From a bacterium (lineage in GTDB: Bacteria > SAR324 > XYD2-FULL-50-16), in the NCBI GenBank assembly GCA_024275165.1, contig JAJRZQ010000025.1, positions 1 through 64,000 on the forward strand: a stretch of 64,000 nucleotides of DNA, given 5' to 3'. Of this stretch, positions 26,807 through 34,479 are shown piece by piece. The notes under the pieces are model-generated. The model saw only the letters and a program-made list of their open reading frames with translations. It ran no database searches and had not been told where the DNA came from. A program made the position numbers and the translations under genes. Within the stretch, counting starts at the first letter, position 1, and every line of letters starts with the position of its first letter.

Positions 26807-27439
26807 TTGGTTTATAGTAATACGCAACTAGAGGCTATTTTAGGTGATTTGGAATCCGACCTGTACGAAAGGAAAGAAGCCTGGAAAGGAAAGGTTCCAG
26901 ATGCAGGTCGAGCAGCGGTTTGTGCCTTTGCCAACGACCTCCCAGACCACCAAAAACCTGGCATCCTCTTTGTCGGAGTAGACGATAACGGCACCCCCAC
27001 AGGTTTGGAGATTACAGACCAGTTATTACAAACTCTTGCGGATATTAAAACAGACGGACAGATTTTACCTCAACCGAGCCTGATCATTGAAAAAAGAAAG
27101 CTTAAAGACATTGAAGTTGCCGTGATTTCGGTACAACCTGCCACTTCCCCCCCTGTTCGCTACAAAGGACGCATTTACATTCGTACAGGCCCCCGAAAAG
27201 GCATCGCAAGTGCTCAAGACGAAGCCGTTTTAAACGAAAAGCGACGGTTTAAGGATATTCCTTTTGATATCCAACCCTTCGCTTCTGCGACTCTAGAGGA
27301 TATTGATCGAAGAAGTTTTGAAGAGGAGTATTTGCCTCAAGCAACGGAAATCCGGAGCTTCAATTTACCATCGAAGCAACAACAATTCTGTGTACTCTTT
27401 GGAGGTGTACATGACCGTTCCAGTTTTAACCTTTTTTAA
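26807..27439 (+). CDS. AlbA_2 (Schlafen-type) domain protein, C-terminally truncated
   Basis: The only start after the preceding in-frame stop is TTG at 26807, with AGG six bases upstream. Residues 10-150 form an AlbA_2 nucleic-acid-binding domain (LESDLYERKEAWKG, CAFANDLPDHQKPGIL, RYKGRIYIRTGPR). Full-length relatives usually continue with a much longer C-terminal half after the FEEEYLPQA motif. Here the similarity stops at that point and the last 30 residues look unrelated. The end overlaps the ParA-like gene by 29 bases. Probably the residue of a larger regulator after a deletion. Confidence 0.7.
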   Translation: MVYSNTQLEAILGDLESDLYERKEAWKGKVPDAGRAAVCAFANDLPDHQKPGILFVGVDDNGTPTGLEITDQLLQTLADIKTDGQILPQPSLIIEKRKLKDIEVAVISVQPATSPPVRYKGRIYIRTGPRKGIASAQDEAVLNEKRRFKDIPFDIQPFASATLEDIDRRSFEEEYLPQATEIRSFNLPSKQQQFCVLFGGVHDRSSFNLF

Positions 27440-28415
27440 CAATAAGGGCGGCGTAGGAAAAACCTCTTTAGTTTATCATGTCGCGTGGATGTTATCTGAA
27501 ATGAGGAAAAGGGTGGTTGTGGTCGATTTAGATCCGCAAACCAATCTGACTACCGCTTTTTTAGACGAAAATCGGCTCGCCGAGATTTGGCTTCATGACT
27601 GCAAGGAAAAACCCAATACGATTTATCGTGCTGTTCGCCCCTTAACCCGTGTCGGTGATCTACTCAACCCAAAAACAGAAAGCATTAACCATAATCTATG
27701 GTTAATACCAGGGGATGTGGCTTTATCTGAATTTGAAGAACCTTTAGCAGAATGCTGGATCAAAACCATGGGCAGCGGAGATGAGCTATATCGTTCTTTT
27801 CGCATTGTTACCGCATTCTGGCAAGTGGCACAAAAAGTGGCCGAATTCCAAAACGCCGACCTCATTATCGCTGATATAGGCCCTAACTTAGGAGCTTTAA
27901 ACCGTAGTGTTTTGGTAGCCAGTGATTATATCATCATTCCTCTCGCAGCAGATATCTATTCCCTGCAAGGTCTAACAAACCTTGGCCCCACCTTGACTCG
28001 ATGGAAACAAGATTGGAAAAAAAGAGTCGAGAACTGGCAGAATCCCTCGTTTGACATCCCTAACGGAAACATGCGGCCTATCGGTTATATTTGCCAACAG
28101 CACGCCGTCCGAAATAACAAACCGGTTCAAGCCTATGATAAATGGCTCAATAAAATTCCCGACGAATATCGGAATAGTATCCTTAGAAGCAAAGATCAAC
28201 CTACCCACCTCAAACCGGATAAGGATCCCTTGTGTCTAGCCACCATTAAGCATTACCGTAGTCTGGTTCCCATGGCGCAAGAACAAAGAAAGCCCATTTT
28301 TCACTTAACCACGGCCGATGGCGCTATCGGAAGCCATTATAACGCGGTGCAAGCAGCTTATGCAGACTTTGAAAAGCTGACAAAAAAAATTCTTAAAAAA
28401 ATACAATTTTCCTGA
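27411..28415 (+). CDS. Orphan ParA/AAA_31-type P-loop ATPase
   Basis: I set the start at ATG 27411, preceded by a strong GGAGGTG. The 334-residue protein has the deviant Walker A (KGGVGKT, residues 12-18) and DLDPQTNLT (39-47). A third motif, IIADIGPNLGALNR, corresponds to the ParA D-x-P-P segment. There is no ParB gene or recognisable centromere-like repeat array nearby, so plasmid/chromosome partition is not supported. Base composition is more AT-rich than the flanking genes. With the truncated AlbA_2 gene it forms a small accessory insert between leuB and mutM. Confidence 0.85.
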   Translation: MTVPVLTFFNNKGGVGKTSLVYHVAWMLSEMRKRVVVVDLDPQTNLTTAFLDENRLAEIWLHDCKEKPNTIYRAVRPLTRVGDLLNPKTESINHNLWLIPGDVALSEFEEPLAECWIKTMGSGDELYRSFRIVTAFWQVAQKVAEFQNADLIIADIGPNLGALNRSVLVASDYIIIPLAADIYSLQGLTNLGPTLTRWKQDWKKRVENWQNPSFDIPNGNMRPIGYICQQHAVRNNKPVQAYDKWLNKIPDEYRNSILRSKDQPTHLKPDKDPLCLATIKHYRSLVPMAQEQRKPIFHLTTADGAIGSHYNAVQAAYADFEKLTKKILKKIQFS

Positions 28416-28433
28416 TCTACCTGATTTTTTGAC

Positions 28434-29234
28434 CTAACAGCAAAACCAAGTCCCCCGCCCCCCTTGGGCGATTTTTTTGATTCCCTTGCCGCAGCGGGGA
28501 CAAGGTTGCCCCTCCTTGCCGTAAACCTGCAAAAAATTTTGGAATTCTCCCTGTTTATCATCCACCCGTCGGTAGTCTGAAATGCTTGTCCCATTGTGTT
28601 TTAGGGCCAGGTTTAAAATACGCTTGGTTTCGCTTAAAAAGCGTTCCCAATCAGCTGAAGTCAGGCGCCCCGCTTGTTTTGTCGGGTTCAGCCTTGCCCC
28701 AAACAGAATCTCACAAGCGTAGATATTGCCGAGTCCTGCCAAAGTACGCTGATCCATGATGAATTCTTTGATGCTTTTGCGGGTTTTTTTGGCCCGGGCT
28801 TTCATCTCCAGCGCACTAGGCGGAGCGCTCAAGGCATCGGGGCCGAGTCGTCGCAGCCGGGGGTGGTTTTCTGCATTGGTGATAAACTCCACAAAACCAA
28901 AACAACGGATTTCAGAAAAAATCAGGTTCGCCCCGTTGGAGAGATGAAAAATCACCCGATCATGCGCTTTGAAGGCTTGAGGATGAGCATCGTAAACAAA
29001 TTTACCCGACATCCCCAAATGAGCCAGCATGGCCCCTTGGCTCAAGTGAAAAAGCAAGTATTTCGCTTTGCGCTCAACCTGTTGAAAGCTACAACCTGTT
29101 AAGCTCTGTACAAAAGCCCCATGATCCTTTCGCACCACCGAGGGGCGCAAGACTTCCACTTGAGCAATCACCTGCCCGGGCAATACTTGTCGCAACTCCC
29201 GGCAAATGGTTTCTACTTCAGGGAGTTCAGGCAC
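28434..29234 (-). CDS. mutM: Formamidopyrimidine-DNA glycosylase with altered zinc-finger end
   Basis: Bifunctional glycosylase/AP lyase removing 8-oxoguanine. It begins at GTG 29234, overlapping the plsC stop, and encodes PELPEVET with the catalytic Pro2/Glu3. The helix-two-turn-helix region follows. The C-terminal zinc finger starts normally (CPRCGKG) and keeps the Arg (GGRGTWFC). It then ends FCC-stop instead of the family's F-x-C-P-x-C-Q, so the last two Cys are adjacent. The stop lies 18 bp from the end of the accessory insert, which may have replaced the original last codons. Confidence 0.9.
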   Translation of the reverse strand: MPELPEVETICRELRQVLPGQVIAQVEVLRPSVVRKDHGAFVQSLTGCSFQQVERKAKYLLFHLSQGAMLAHLGMSGKFVYDAHPQAFKAHDRVIFHLSNGANLIFSEIRCFGFVEFITNAENHPRLRRLGPDALSAPPSALEMKARAKKTRKSIKEFIMDQRTLAGLGNIYACEILFGARLNPTKQAGRLTSADWERFLSETKRILNLALKHNGTSISDYRRVDDKQGEFQNFLQVYGKEGQPCPRCGKGIKKIAQGGRGTWFCC

Positions 29235-30006
29235 GGGGATTGGACTTGCTGATTCCGGGGAAGCCCTCCCCTTCCGGTAAAGGAGCCGGATAAGAATGAG
29301 GCAGGGGGTCGCCGGCGATCAGCGCTTCCATGGTTTGGCGCAAATCGGCCATCAGCTTTTTCCGCCCCCTTTCCCCATAATTTTGCGTTTCAATGGGTTT
29401 GCCCAGGCGCAGCGTTACCTCGCAACCCTTGACAATGGATACCTTGCCCTTCGGCATAATCTTTTCACTCCCTAAGATCACACTAGGCACGATCACCGCC
29501 TTCATATCCATCGCCATCTTAAATCCCCCAGGCTTAAAATTGCCCAGTTCACCGTTTTCAGAACGGGTTCCCTCCGGGGCAATCCAGATCATTACCCCCT
29601 CTTTCATCTTTTCTTTCGCCTGTTCCAAGGACTCCATTGCTTTTTGCGCGTCCCGCCGATCAATGGAGATAAATTCCGCCCGCCGCATGGCAGCCGACCA
29701 TAGAGGAATGTCAAAGAGCTCTTTTTTGGCCAGCATGCGAATGGTCCATTGACTCAAACCCAAAATAGAAATGGGAATATCGTAAAAGCTGCGATGATTG
29801 CACATTAAGATATAGGGTTGATGCGGCTTCAGCAGAATCGGCTCGTCATATTCCACCCGAACCTTCACCCTTGCTTGATGGATCAAGTTTTGGGCCCAAG
29901 AGACCAACCTTTTTTGGATTCTTTTTCTGGAAAAGGGAAAGGGCGCCTCCATCAAGGTCGCCAAAGAAACCCTTAAGGTACTTAAAAACATACGAAAAAA
30001 AACCAA
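29227..30006 (-). CDS. plsC: 1-acyl-sn-glycerol-3-phosphate acyltransferase
   Basis: Acylates lysophosphatidic acid to phosphatidic acid at the inner membrane. The 259-residue protein has the catalytic H-x4-D (NHRSFYD, about residues 72-78), the GPAT motif FISIDRRD and the EGTRSENGELG substrate loop. An N-terminal amphipathic or membrane-anchoring segment precedes them. The gene follows a DsbD-alpha-like gene (8-bp gap) and overlaps mutM by 8 bases, so the three form one minus-strand transcription unit. Confidence 0.92.
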   Translation of the reverse strand: MVFFRMFLSTLRVSLATLMEAPFPFSRKRIQKRLVSWAQNLIHQARVKVRVEYDEPILLKPHQPYILMCNHRSFYDIPISILGLSQWTIRMLAKKELFDIPLWSAAMRRAEFISIDRRDAQKAMESLEQAKEKMKEGVMIWIAPEGTRSENGELGNFKPGGFKMAMDMKAVIVPSVILGSEKIMPKGKVSIVKGCEVTLRLGKPIETQNYGERGRKKLMADLRQTMEALIAGDPLPHSYPAPLPEGEGFPGISKSNPRA

Positions 30007-30014
30007 CAGCCCTC

Positions 30015-30461
30015 CTAACGCGTTGTGGTAAAAGCCGATTTTTGCGGCAAACTACAGATAAATTGATCGCAAATTTGATAGAGCAAATAACCGGTTACCG
30101 GGCCTTGGAGATTTTTGGAAAAACTTGCCCTCAGGCGCATTTCCCGCTCATGCGCCAACAGTTCGATACCAAAAGCTTGATCCAATATTTTTTTGGCTTT
30201 GGATTCGGTTAAATCTTCTTTGGGGACTTCCACCCCTGGGGACAAAAAAAGTCTCGTGGGTTGCGGCCCCAGTTCGGGATCCACATAAATCGAATATAAA
30301 TGCGCCCCTGGGGGAATGCGTACCCAGAGTTCTAAGTGATTTTGCCTTATTTCCGCAAGAATCTCACCCAGGACTAAGCTTGATGGAGAAACCCATACCT
30401 GGGCAGAGCCAAAAAGGGGCATGGCGACAAGCAAAAAAAAGCCAAGAAGAAAAAAACGCAT
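30015..30461 (-). CDS. Secreted DsbD N-terminal-domain-like (thiol redox) protein
   Basis: The ATG at 30461 has GAGGGG upstream and gives a clean signal peptide (MRFFLLGFFLLVAMPLFGSA). The 148-residue mature fold resembles the immunoglobulin-like alpha domain of DsbD (pfam DsbC). The diagnostic end, GYLLYQICDQFICSLPQK, carries two Cys spaced like the redox pair of DsbD-alpha. The membrane and gamma domains of DsbD are absent, so it is a stand-alone version that would need a separate membrane donor such as CcdA. It heads the mutM/plsC unit. Confidence 0.75.
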   Translation of the reverse strand: MRFFLLGFFLLVAMPLFGSAQVWVSPSSLVLGEILAEIRQNHLELWVRIPPGAHLYSIYVDPELGPQPTRLFLSPGVEVPKEDLTESKAKKILDQAFGIELLAHEREMRLRASFSKNLQGPVTGYLLYQICDQFICSLPQKSAFTTTR

Positions 30462-30587
30462 TTTTTGCACCCCTCTGAGTCATTTTGGAATTAAAATAGC
30501 ATTCCTTTTTAAAGAAGCCAAGCCGCCAAAAGGCTTTTGCAGGGTTCCAAGGTAGGCTCAAGTCCTTTTTTTTTTAACAAATGGGGT

Positions 30588-30616
30588 TTGCCAAGGGTGT
30601 TTTCTTGGGTTAATGT
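30588..30616 (+). promoter_or_regulatory. Putative sigma70 promoter of the IHF/HU gene
   Basis: TTGCCA (30588-30593, 5 of 6 consensus) and TAATGT (30611-30616) are separated by 17 bases. Transcription would start near 30623, leaving a 33-base leader before the ATG at 30656. The -10 match is modest. Confidence 0.4.
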
Positions 30617-30655
30617 GTTATTCTAGGTCAATCTACAGCCATATTACGAGGAACC

Positions 30656-30937
30656 ATGACGAGGATTAAGGAAGACATCATTCGAGATGTAATGAACCGA
30701 ATCACCCTAGACCGAAAATACGCAAAAAACTTGGTAGAAACCATTTTAAAAATCATGAAAAACAGCTTGGAACAGAGCGAAGAAGTCATGATTTCCGGGT
30801 TTGGCCATTTTAAGGTACGCCGCAAGAACCCCAGAATGGGTAGAAACCCCAAGACAAAAGAATCTTACGAAATTTCTGAGCGCACGGTGGTCACCTTTTA
30901 CCCCTCTAAAGTTTTTCGTAAGGAATTGAACTCCTAG
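30656..30937 (+). CDS. HU/IHF-family DNA-bending protein (IHF-alpha-like)
   Basis: The 93-residue histone-like protein starts with a helical dimerisation region (MTRIKEDIIRDVMNRITLD). It carries the DNA-minor-groove arm signature GFGHFKVRRKNPRMGRNPKT (about residues 48-67), and AGGAA precedes the start. The arm with R-NPK-T and the length are closer to IHF-alpha than HU, but a partner subunit gene is not in the window. It bends DNA and helps architecture of nucleoid and promoters. Confidence 0.9.
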   Translation: MTRIKEDIIRDVMNRITLDRKYAKNLVETILKIMKNSLEQSEEVMISGFGHFKVRRKNPRMGRNPKTKESYEISERTVVTFYPSKVFRKELNS

Positions 30938-30985
30938 CCCGGCGGCAAGGCCCAAACAAACCTTTTTTCCCTTGAGGTTTTTGCC

Positions 30986-31417
30986 GTGAATAAATTCCTG
31001 GCAGGGGCATTGACCCTTTTGTTTTTTCTTTCAAGCCTTACCCCTCTCATGGCGCAGGATGAAGCCCCTTTGACGCTTCAAAAAAATCCCCCCATGAGGA
31101 ATGTTTTTTTTAATGTGCTCTGGGGCTCGATGGCTGGTGGAATGACTTATGTCTCCTTATCCATCTTGGATGATTCCAAGCCCAAAGGAGAACGCTACTC
31201 CTTTAAAAACCTGACCAGTAAATTTATCTTAGGCGCTACGGGAGGGGGGTTGCTTGGATTGGCCGCGGGGGCATACTTTTCCTTATCCGATATCAGCTTT
31301 GACCCGAATCGCTCTCGCATCAGCCAGAACTTGAGTCAGCCCGGCCTGCCCGATGAAGGGCCCCGGCAAATGCGCGCGGATCAAATCCCCCTATTGCATG
31401 TCAATGTTCGATTTTAG
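30986..31417 (+). CDS. Small exported/membrane protein of unknown function
   Basis: Starts at GTG 30986 and encodes 143 residues. It has a signal peptide (LAGALTLLFFLSSLTPLMA) and two glycine-rich hydrophobic segments (FNVLWGSMAGGMTYVSL near residue 42 and LGATGGGLLGLAAGAYF near 82). The soluble tail is Pro/Arg rich. Gly-rich paired segments suggest a small membrane-inserted protein. I recognise no family. It lies between the IHF gene and folK on the same strand. Confidence 0.65.
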   Translation: MNKFLAGALTLLFFLSSLTPLMAQDEAPLTLQKNPPMRNVFFNVLWGSMAGGMTYVSLSILDDSKPKGERYSFKNLTSKFILGATGGGLLGLAAGAYFSLSDISFDPNRSRISQNLSQPGLPDEGPRQMRADQIPLLHVNVRF

Positions 31418-31450
31418 TCCTTGAGAGTTCATTTTTATAGATAAACCAAA

Positions 31451-31960
31451 ATGCCCCGAGTTCTGTTGGGGTTGGGCTCAAGCCTCGACCCCTTAATTCA
31501 TCTCGCTCAAGCCAGACAAGCCCTCACCCTTCGCTTTGGCCCTCTCAAAGCGAGCCGCGTCTACCAAAGTGCCCCCTATCACCATTTAGATCAGCCCCCT
31601 TACTCCAATCAGGTTCTTTCGCTGCAAACCCGTCGCGACCCCCTGGAGGTATTAGACCAAATCTTAGAAATCGAGCGGAGCTTAGGGCGAGTTCGTGGGG
31701 AACGGCGTTGGGAAAACCGAAGTTTGGATATTGACATCTTAGATTACGCCGGTCAGGTTTTAGATAGTTCACGCCTAACTCTGCCCCATTATGACCTAGC
31801 GGGAAGAGATTTTTTCCTGCTCCCTTTAGCCGAGGTCGAACCCGACTATATTCATCCGCGCAGTCAAAAAAACCTCGCGACCCTCATTGCCGAGATTCCC
31901 CCACAACTGCAAACCCAGGCGACCCCCTTTCATGAAGATCGTAACGATTCCCTACTTTGA
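31451..31960 (+). CDS. folK: 2-amino-4-hydroxy-6-hydroxymethyldihydropteridine pyrophosphokinase
   Basis: Transfers pyrophosphate from ATP to the pterin in folate synthesis. The 169-residue protein starts LLGLGSSL and has the substrate loop with LGRVRGERRWENRSLDIDIL (about residues 78-97), including the R-x-LDIDIL signature. LPHYDLAGRDFFLLPLAEV follows. Length is typical. The end overlaps the gloB start by 29 bases. Other folate genes are not adjacent. Confidence 0.93.
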   Translation: MPRVLLGLGSSLDPLIHLAQARQALTLRFGPLKASRVYQSAPYHHLDQPPYSNQVLSLQTRRDPLEVLDQILEIERSLGRVRGERRWENRSLDIDILDYAGQVLDSSRLTLPHYDLAGRDFFLLPLAEVEPDYIHPRSQKNLATLIAEIPPQLQTQATPFHEDRNDSLL

Positions 31961-32684
31961 CAACAATTTTGCTCACCTGCTCACCGATGGGGAGGATGTA
32001 GCTATTTTTGATTGCGGCTCTGATAAAGAGGTCTTTCAGGCCTTAGGGGATTTAGGATTAAGGCCCACCCATCTTTTTGTAACCCACCATCACCATGATC
32101 ATCTAGGCGGGGTAGAGAGCCTGCTCCATCGCTTTAAGGAGCTCAAACTGTACCACCCCCCATTCAACAAGCCCTTTTGTCGGGTGGAAGGCGTGGTCGC
32201 AGAAGGGGACAAAATCCCTTTTGGAAAGGGGTACATCTCAATATTTTCAACTCCTTATCATACAAGAACCAGCGTTTGCTACCTCTATCAAGGCAACCTC
32301 TTTGTAGGAGACAGTCTTTTTTTATTCGGCTGTGGCCACCTCTTTGAAGGGCGCCCCAAAGACCTTTACCGTGCCATGGAACGCTTCAAAAGCCTGCCTG
32401 AGGAGGTTCAACTCTTTGTAGGACACGATTACGCCAACAGCAACCTCCGTTTTGCCCAGGCAGTAGAGCCCCATAACCGGCAAATTCAAGAGCGGGCAAA
32501 AAAAATTCGCCACCGCCTGAACCAAGGGGAATTCATCTCCATGACCACGGTAGAAGAAGAAAAACAAACCAACCCCTTTTTGCGCATTGAGCAACCCACG
32601 GTGATCGCGGCGATTGATCCGGAAAAAAAATTCAGCCCCAGCGAGCGAATGGGCCGTTTACGCCAGTGGAGAAACCACTTCTGA
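31932..32684 (+). CDS. gloB: Hydroxyacylglutathione hydrolase (glyoxalase II)
   Basis: The ATG at 31932 starts the family-typical sequence (MKIVTIPYFDNNFAHLL); a start at 31887 would only extend into folK. The metallo-beta-lactamase metal ligands are all visible: THHHHDHLGG (about residues 52-61), the His in TPYHT, the Asp in VGDSLFLFGCG and the His in FVGHDYANSNL. The C-terminal TNPFLR motif matches glyoxalase II. Two usual positions differ (YHTRTSV in place of GHTxGHI, and GCGH in place of GCGR), neither a metal ligand. Confidence 0.88.
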   Translation: MKIVTIPYFDNNFAHLLTDGEDVAIFDCGSDKEVFQALGDLGLRPTHLFVTHHHHDHLGGVESLLHRFKELKLYHPPFNKPFCRVEGVVAEGDKIPFGKGYISIFSTPYHTRTSVCYLYQGNLFVGDSLFLFGCGHLFEGRPKDLYRAMERFKSLPEEVQLFVGHDYANSNLRFAQAVEPHNRQIQERAKKIRHRLNQGEFISMTTVEEEKQTNPFLRIEQPTVIAAIDPEKKFSPSERMGRLRQWRNHF

Positions 32685-32810
32685 ATTTGCGCCCTCCTGC
32701 ATTTTCAGGTGGCAAAGCAGCTTGAAAGGAGTATATTTAACCTGTCCACAAAAGCGCGATGGATCGCGCTCGAATCTACGGCAAAAAGCCAAACTAGAGG
32801 AGTAAAAGAT

Positions 32811-33194
32811 ATGGATTTAAATATTTCCGCTAAACACATGGAACTCACCGACGGTTTAAAACAGCACATTGAAGAACGCATGGGCCGCATCCGCAAATAT
32901 ACCGATGCCCCCTTACACGCGGAAGTGCATATTGGGGTTGAAAAATACCGCAATCACATCCACGCGACCGTCAAGGGGAAAGGCGCCGCCTTAAACAGCG
33001 AAGCCCAAGACCCAAACAGCATGTATAAGGCCATTGACCTTTGTGTCGAAAAGCTGGAAAAACAAATGAGGCGGAATAAAAAAAATATCTACCATGACAA
33101 AAAAGTAGGCAAGGAATTCTTGCGAAAGCAGCAAATCGCCGAAAAAGTCTCACCGGCGAAAACCGAAGAAGAAGTTTTAGACGATATCTCATAA
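32811..33194 (+). CDS. hpf: Ribosome hibernation-promoting factor (short HPF/YfiA family)
   Basis: The ATG at 32811 follows AGAGGAG; an open frame back to 32709 has no credible site. The 127-residue protein has the HPF/RaiA fold: DLNISAKHMELTDGLKQHIE, then VEKYRNHIHATVKGKG and MYKAIDLCVEKLEKQMRR. It lacks the dimerisation domain of long HPF. It binds the decoding centre of idle ribosomes in stationary phase. A strong intrinsic terminator follows within 5 bases. rpoN, a frequent neighbour, is not present. Confidence 0.92.
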   Translation: MDLNISAKHMELTDGLKQHIEERMGRIRKYTDAPLHAEVHIGVEKYRNHIHATVKGKGAALNSEAQDPNSMYKAIDLCVEKLEKQMRRNKKNIYHDKKVGKEFLRKQQIAEKVSPAKTEEEVLDDIS

Positions 33195-33198
33195 TGCT

Positions 33199-33228
33199 AA
33201 AAAAGCCGGGGGGCAACCCGGCTTTTTT
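33199..33228 (+). terminator. Intrinsic terminator after hpf
   Basis: AAAAAAGCCGGG (33199-33210), loop GGGCAA, then CCCGGCTTTTTT (33217-33228). It forms a perfect GC-rich stem followed by a T-run, the clearest rho-independent terminator type. The A/T arms make it potentially bidirectional. Confidence 0.92.
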
Positions 33229-33243
33229 ACTCGGACTGGATGA

Positions 33244-34479
33244 ATGAACCTGCATAATCGCTATCATAGCCAGATACTCAAACTTATTGAGTTAAAGTTG
33301 AATCTCGGGCAGAATGACGGCCCACTCGATAAAAAACTCCAACGGTATTTTCGCAAAAACAAACAGTTTGGCAGTAAAGACCGGAAATGGTGCAGCGCCG
33401 TTCTTTTTGGGTATTGGCGCTGGCATGGCTGGCTGCGATATTTAGAAAGCGATGAACTCCAACTTTTTTTGGGCTACCTGTTTGACAGCAACGAAATCGG
33501 GCCCCTAGCCCGGGACTGGGCCAATAAGCTGGGACTGGGGTTGGATTTTTTAAAAAATTTCGAACACTCGGATCGCTTTGATCTAGAAAAAAAGTTAAGG
33601 CTTTTGCAAAGTTTTTTACCTCAGTTGCAACTCGATGACCTCAACCCGGAATTTATTCCCGCTTGGCCGCTCAGCCTGCATGATGCCATGCAAAAGCGTG
33701 CCGACCTCTGGCTGCGCAGGCAAGGGATGGGTCGGGCCAAGCTGGTCGAAGCCTTGACCCCCTTAGAGGTAGAATATGAATTTCACGAAAAGTTACCCAG
33801 CGCGGTTCGCCTTTGCAAACCCGTTGTTCTAGACGACTTCCCCCCCTATCAGAAGGGCCTCGTTGAGGTGCAAGACCTGCACAGCCAATTGGTGGGCACC
33901 CTCGCGGCCCCTCAATCAGGGCAAAAATGGTTGGACCTCTGCGCCGGGGCGGGCGGCAAATCCTTACACCTAGCCTCGATCATGCGGCCCAAGGGGCGCA
34001 TCCTCGGCTTGGAGATCCGCCCTAAAATGGTTGAAGAGGCTCGCAAGCGGGCCAAGCGGGGATTTTTCCCCAACTTGGAGTTTCGTCACTGGAATGGGGT
34101 AGAACTTCCCCAAATCGGGCCCTTTGACGGGGTGTTGGTCGATGCCCCCTGCACGGGTTCGGGTACCTGGCGGCGTGCCCCCGACCTCCGCTGGCGCACC
34201 CAGGCAAACAGTGCCGAGATAATGGCAAAGACCCAAAAAGACCTCCTGCAAAAGGGGGCCTCTCAAACCCAGAAAGGGGGGCTTTTGGTTTATTCCACTT
34301 GCTCCATCTTTACAAAAGAAAACCAAGAGGTGATTGAGCATTTTTTAAGGCATAACCCTGATTTTTCTCTCCAGCCCTTTTTCCACCCCTTCACCGGTGA
34401 AATGACTCAAGGGATGCACCTCTTCATACCCCCAGACGGTGACGGTATTTTCATTAGCACCTTGCGTCGCCAAGCTTAG
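33244..34479 (+). CDS. RsmB/NOL1-family RNA m5C methyltransferase
   Basis: The 411-residue enzyme should transfer methyl from S-adenosylmethionine to cytosine C5 of rRNA or tRNA. The C-terminal Rossmann domain has the SAM motif DLCAGAGGKSLHLAS (about residues 229-243). The general Cys is in VDAPCTGSGTWRRAPDLRW and the second conserved Cys in LVYSTCSIF. The N-terminal 150 residues are helical and less typical than the NusB domain of RsmB, so the specific target (16S C967 or another) is uncertain. The next gene starts inside its end. Confidence 0.88.
   Translation: MNLHNRYHSQILKLIELKLNLGQNDGPLDKKLQRYFRKNKQFGSKDRKWCSAVLFGYWRWHGWLRYLESDELQLFLGYLFDSNEIGPLARDWANKLGLGLDFLKNFEHSDRFDLEKKLRLLQSFLPQLQLDDLNPEFIPAWPLSLHDAMQKRADLWLRRQGMGRAKLVEALTPLEVEYEFHEKLPSAVRLCKPVVLDDFPPYQKGLVEVQDLHSQLVGTLAAPQSGQKWLDLCAGAGGKSLHLASIMRPKGRILGLEIRPKMVEEARKRAKRGFFPNLEFRHWNGVELPQIGPFDGVLVDAPCTGSGTWRRAPDLRWRTQANSAEIMAKTQKDLLQKGASQTQKGGLLVYSTCSIFTKENQEVIEHFLRHNPDFSLQPFFHPFTGEMTQGMHLFIPPDGDGIFISTLRRQA

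Noticed and set aside
27684-27706. Perfect 9-bp palindrome (ATTAACCAT/ATGGTTAAT) as an operator or terminator
   Set aside because: It lies inside the ParA-like coding sequence with no T-run and no adjacent start site; probably fortuitous.
27411-28415. ParA-like gene as evidence of a plasmid or partition locus
   Set aside because: No ParB, no parS-like repeats and no replication gene nearby; the flanks are core metabolic genes.
32700-32720. Sigma54 promoter (TGGCA-type) upstream of hpf
   Set aside because: TGGCAAAGCAGCTTGAA has the downstream element shifted by one base and lacks the required GC, so it does not fit the -24/-12 consensus.
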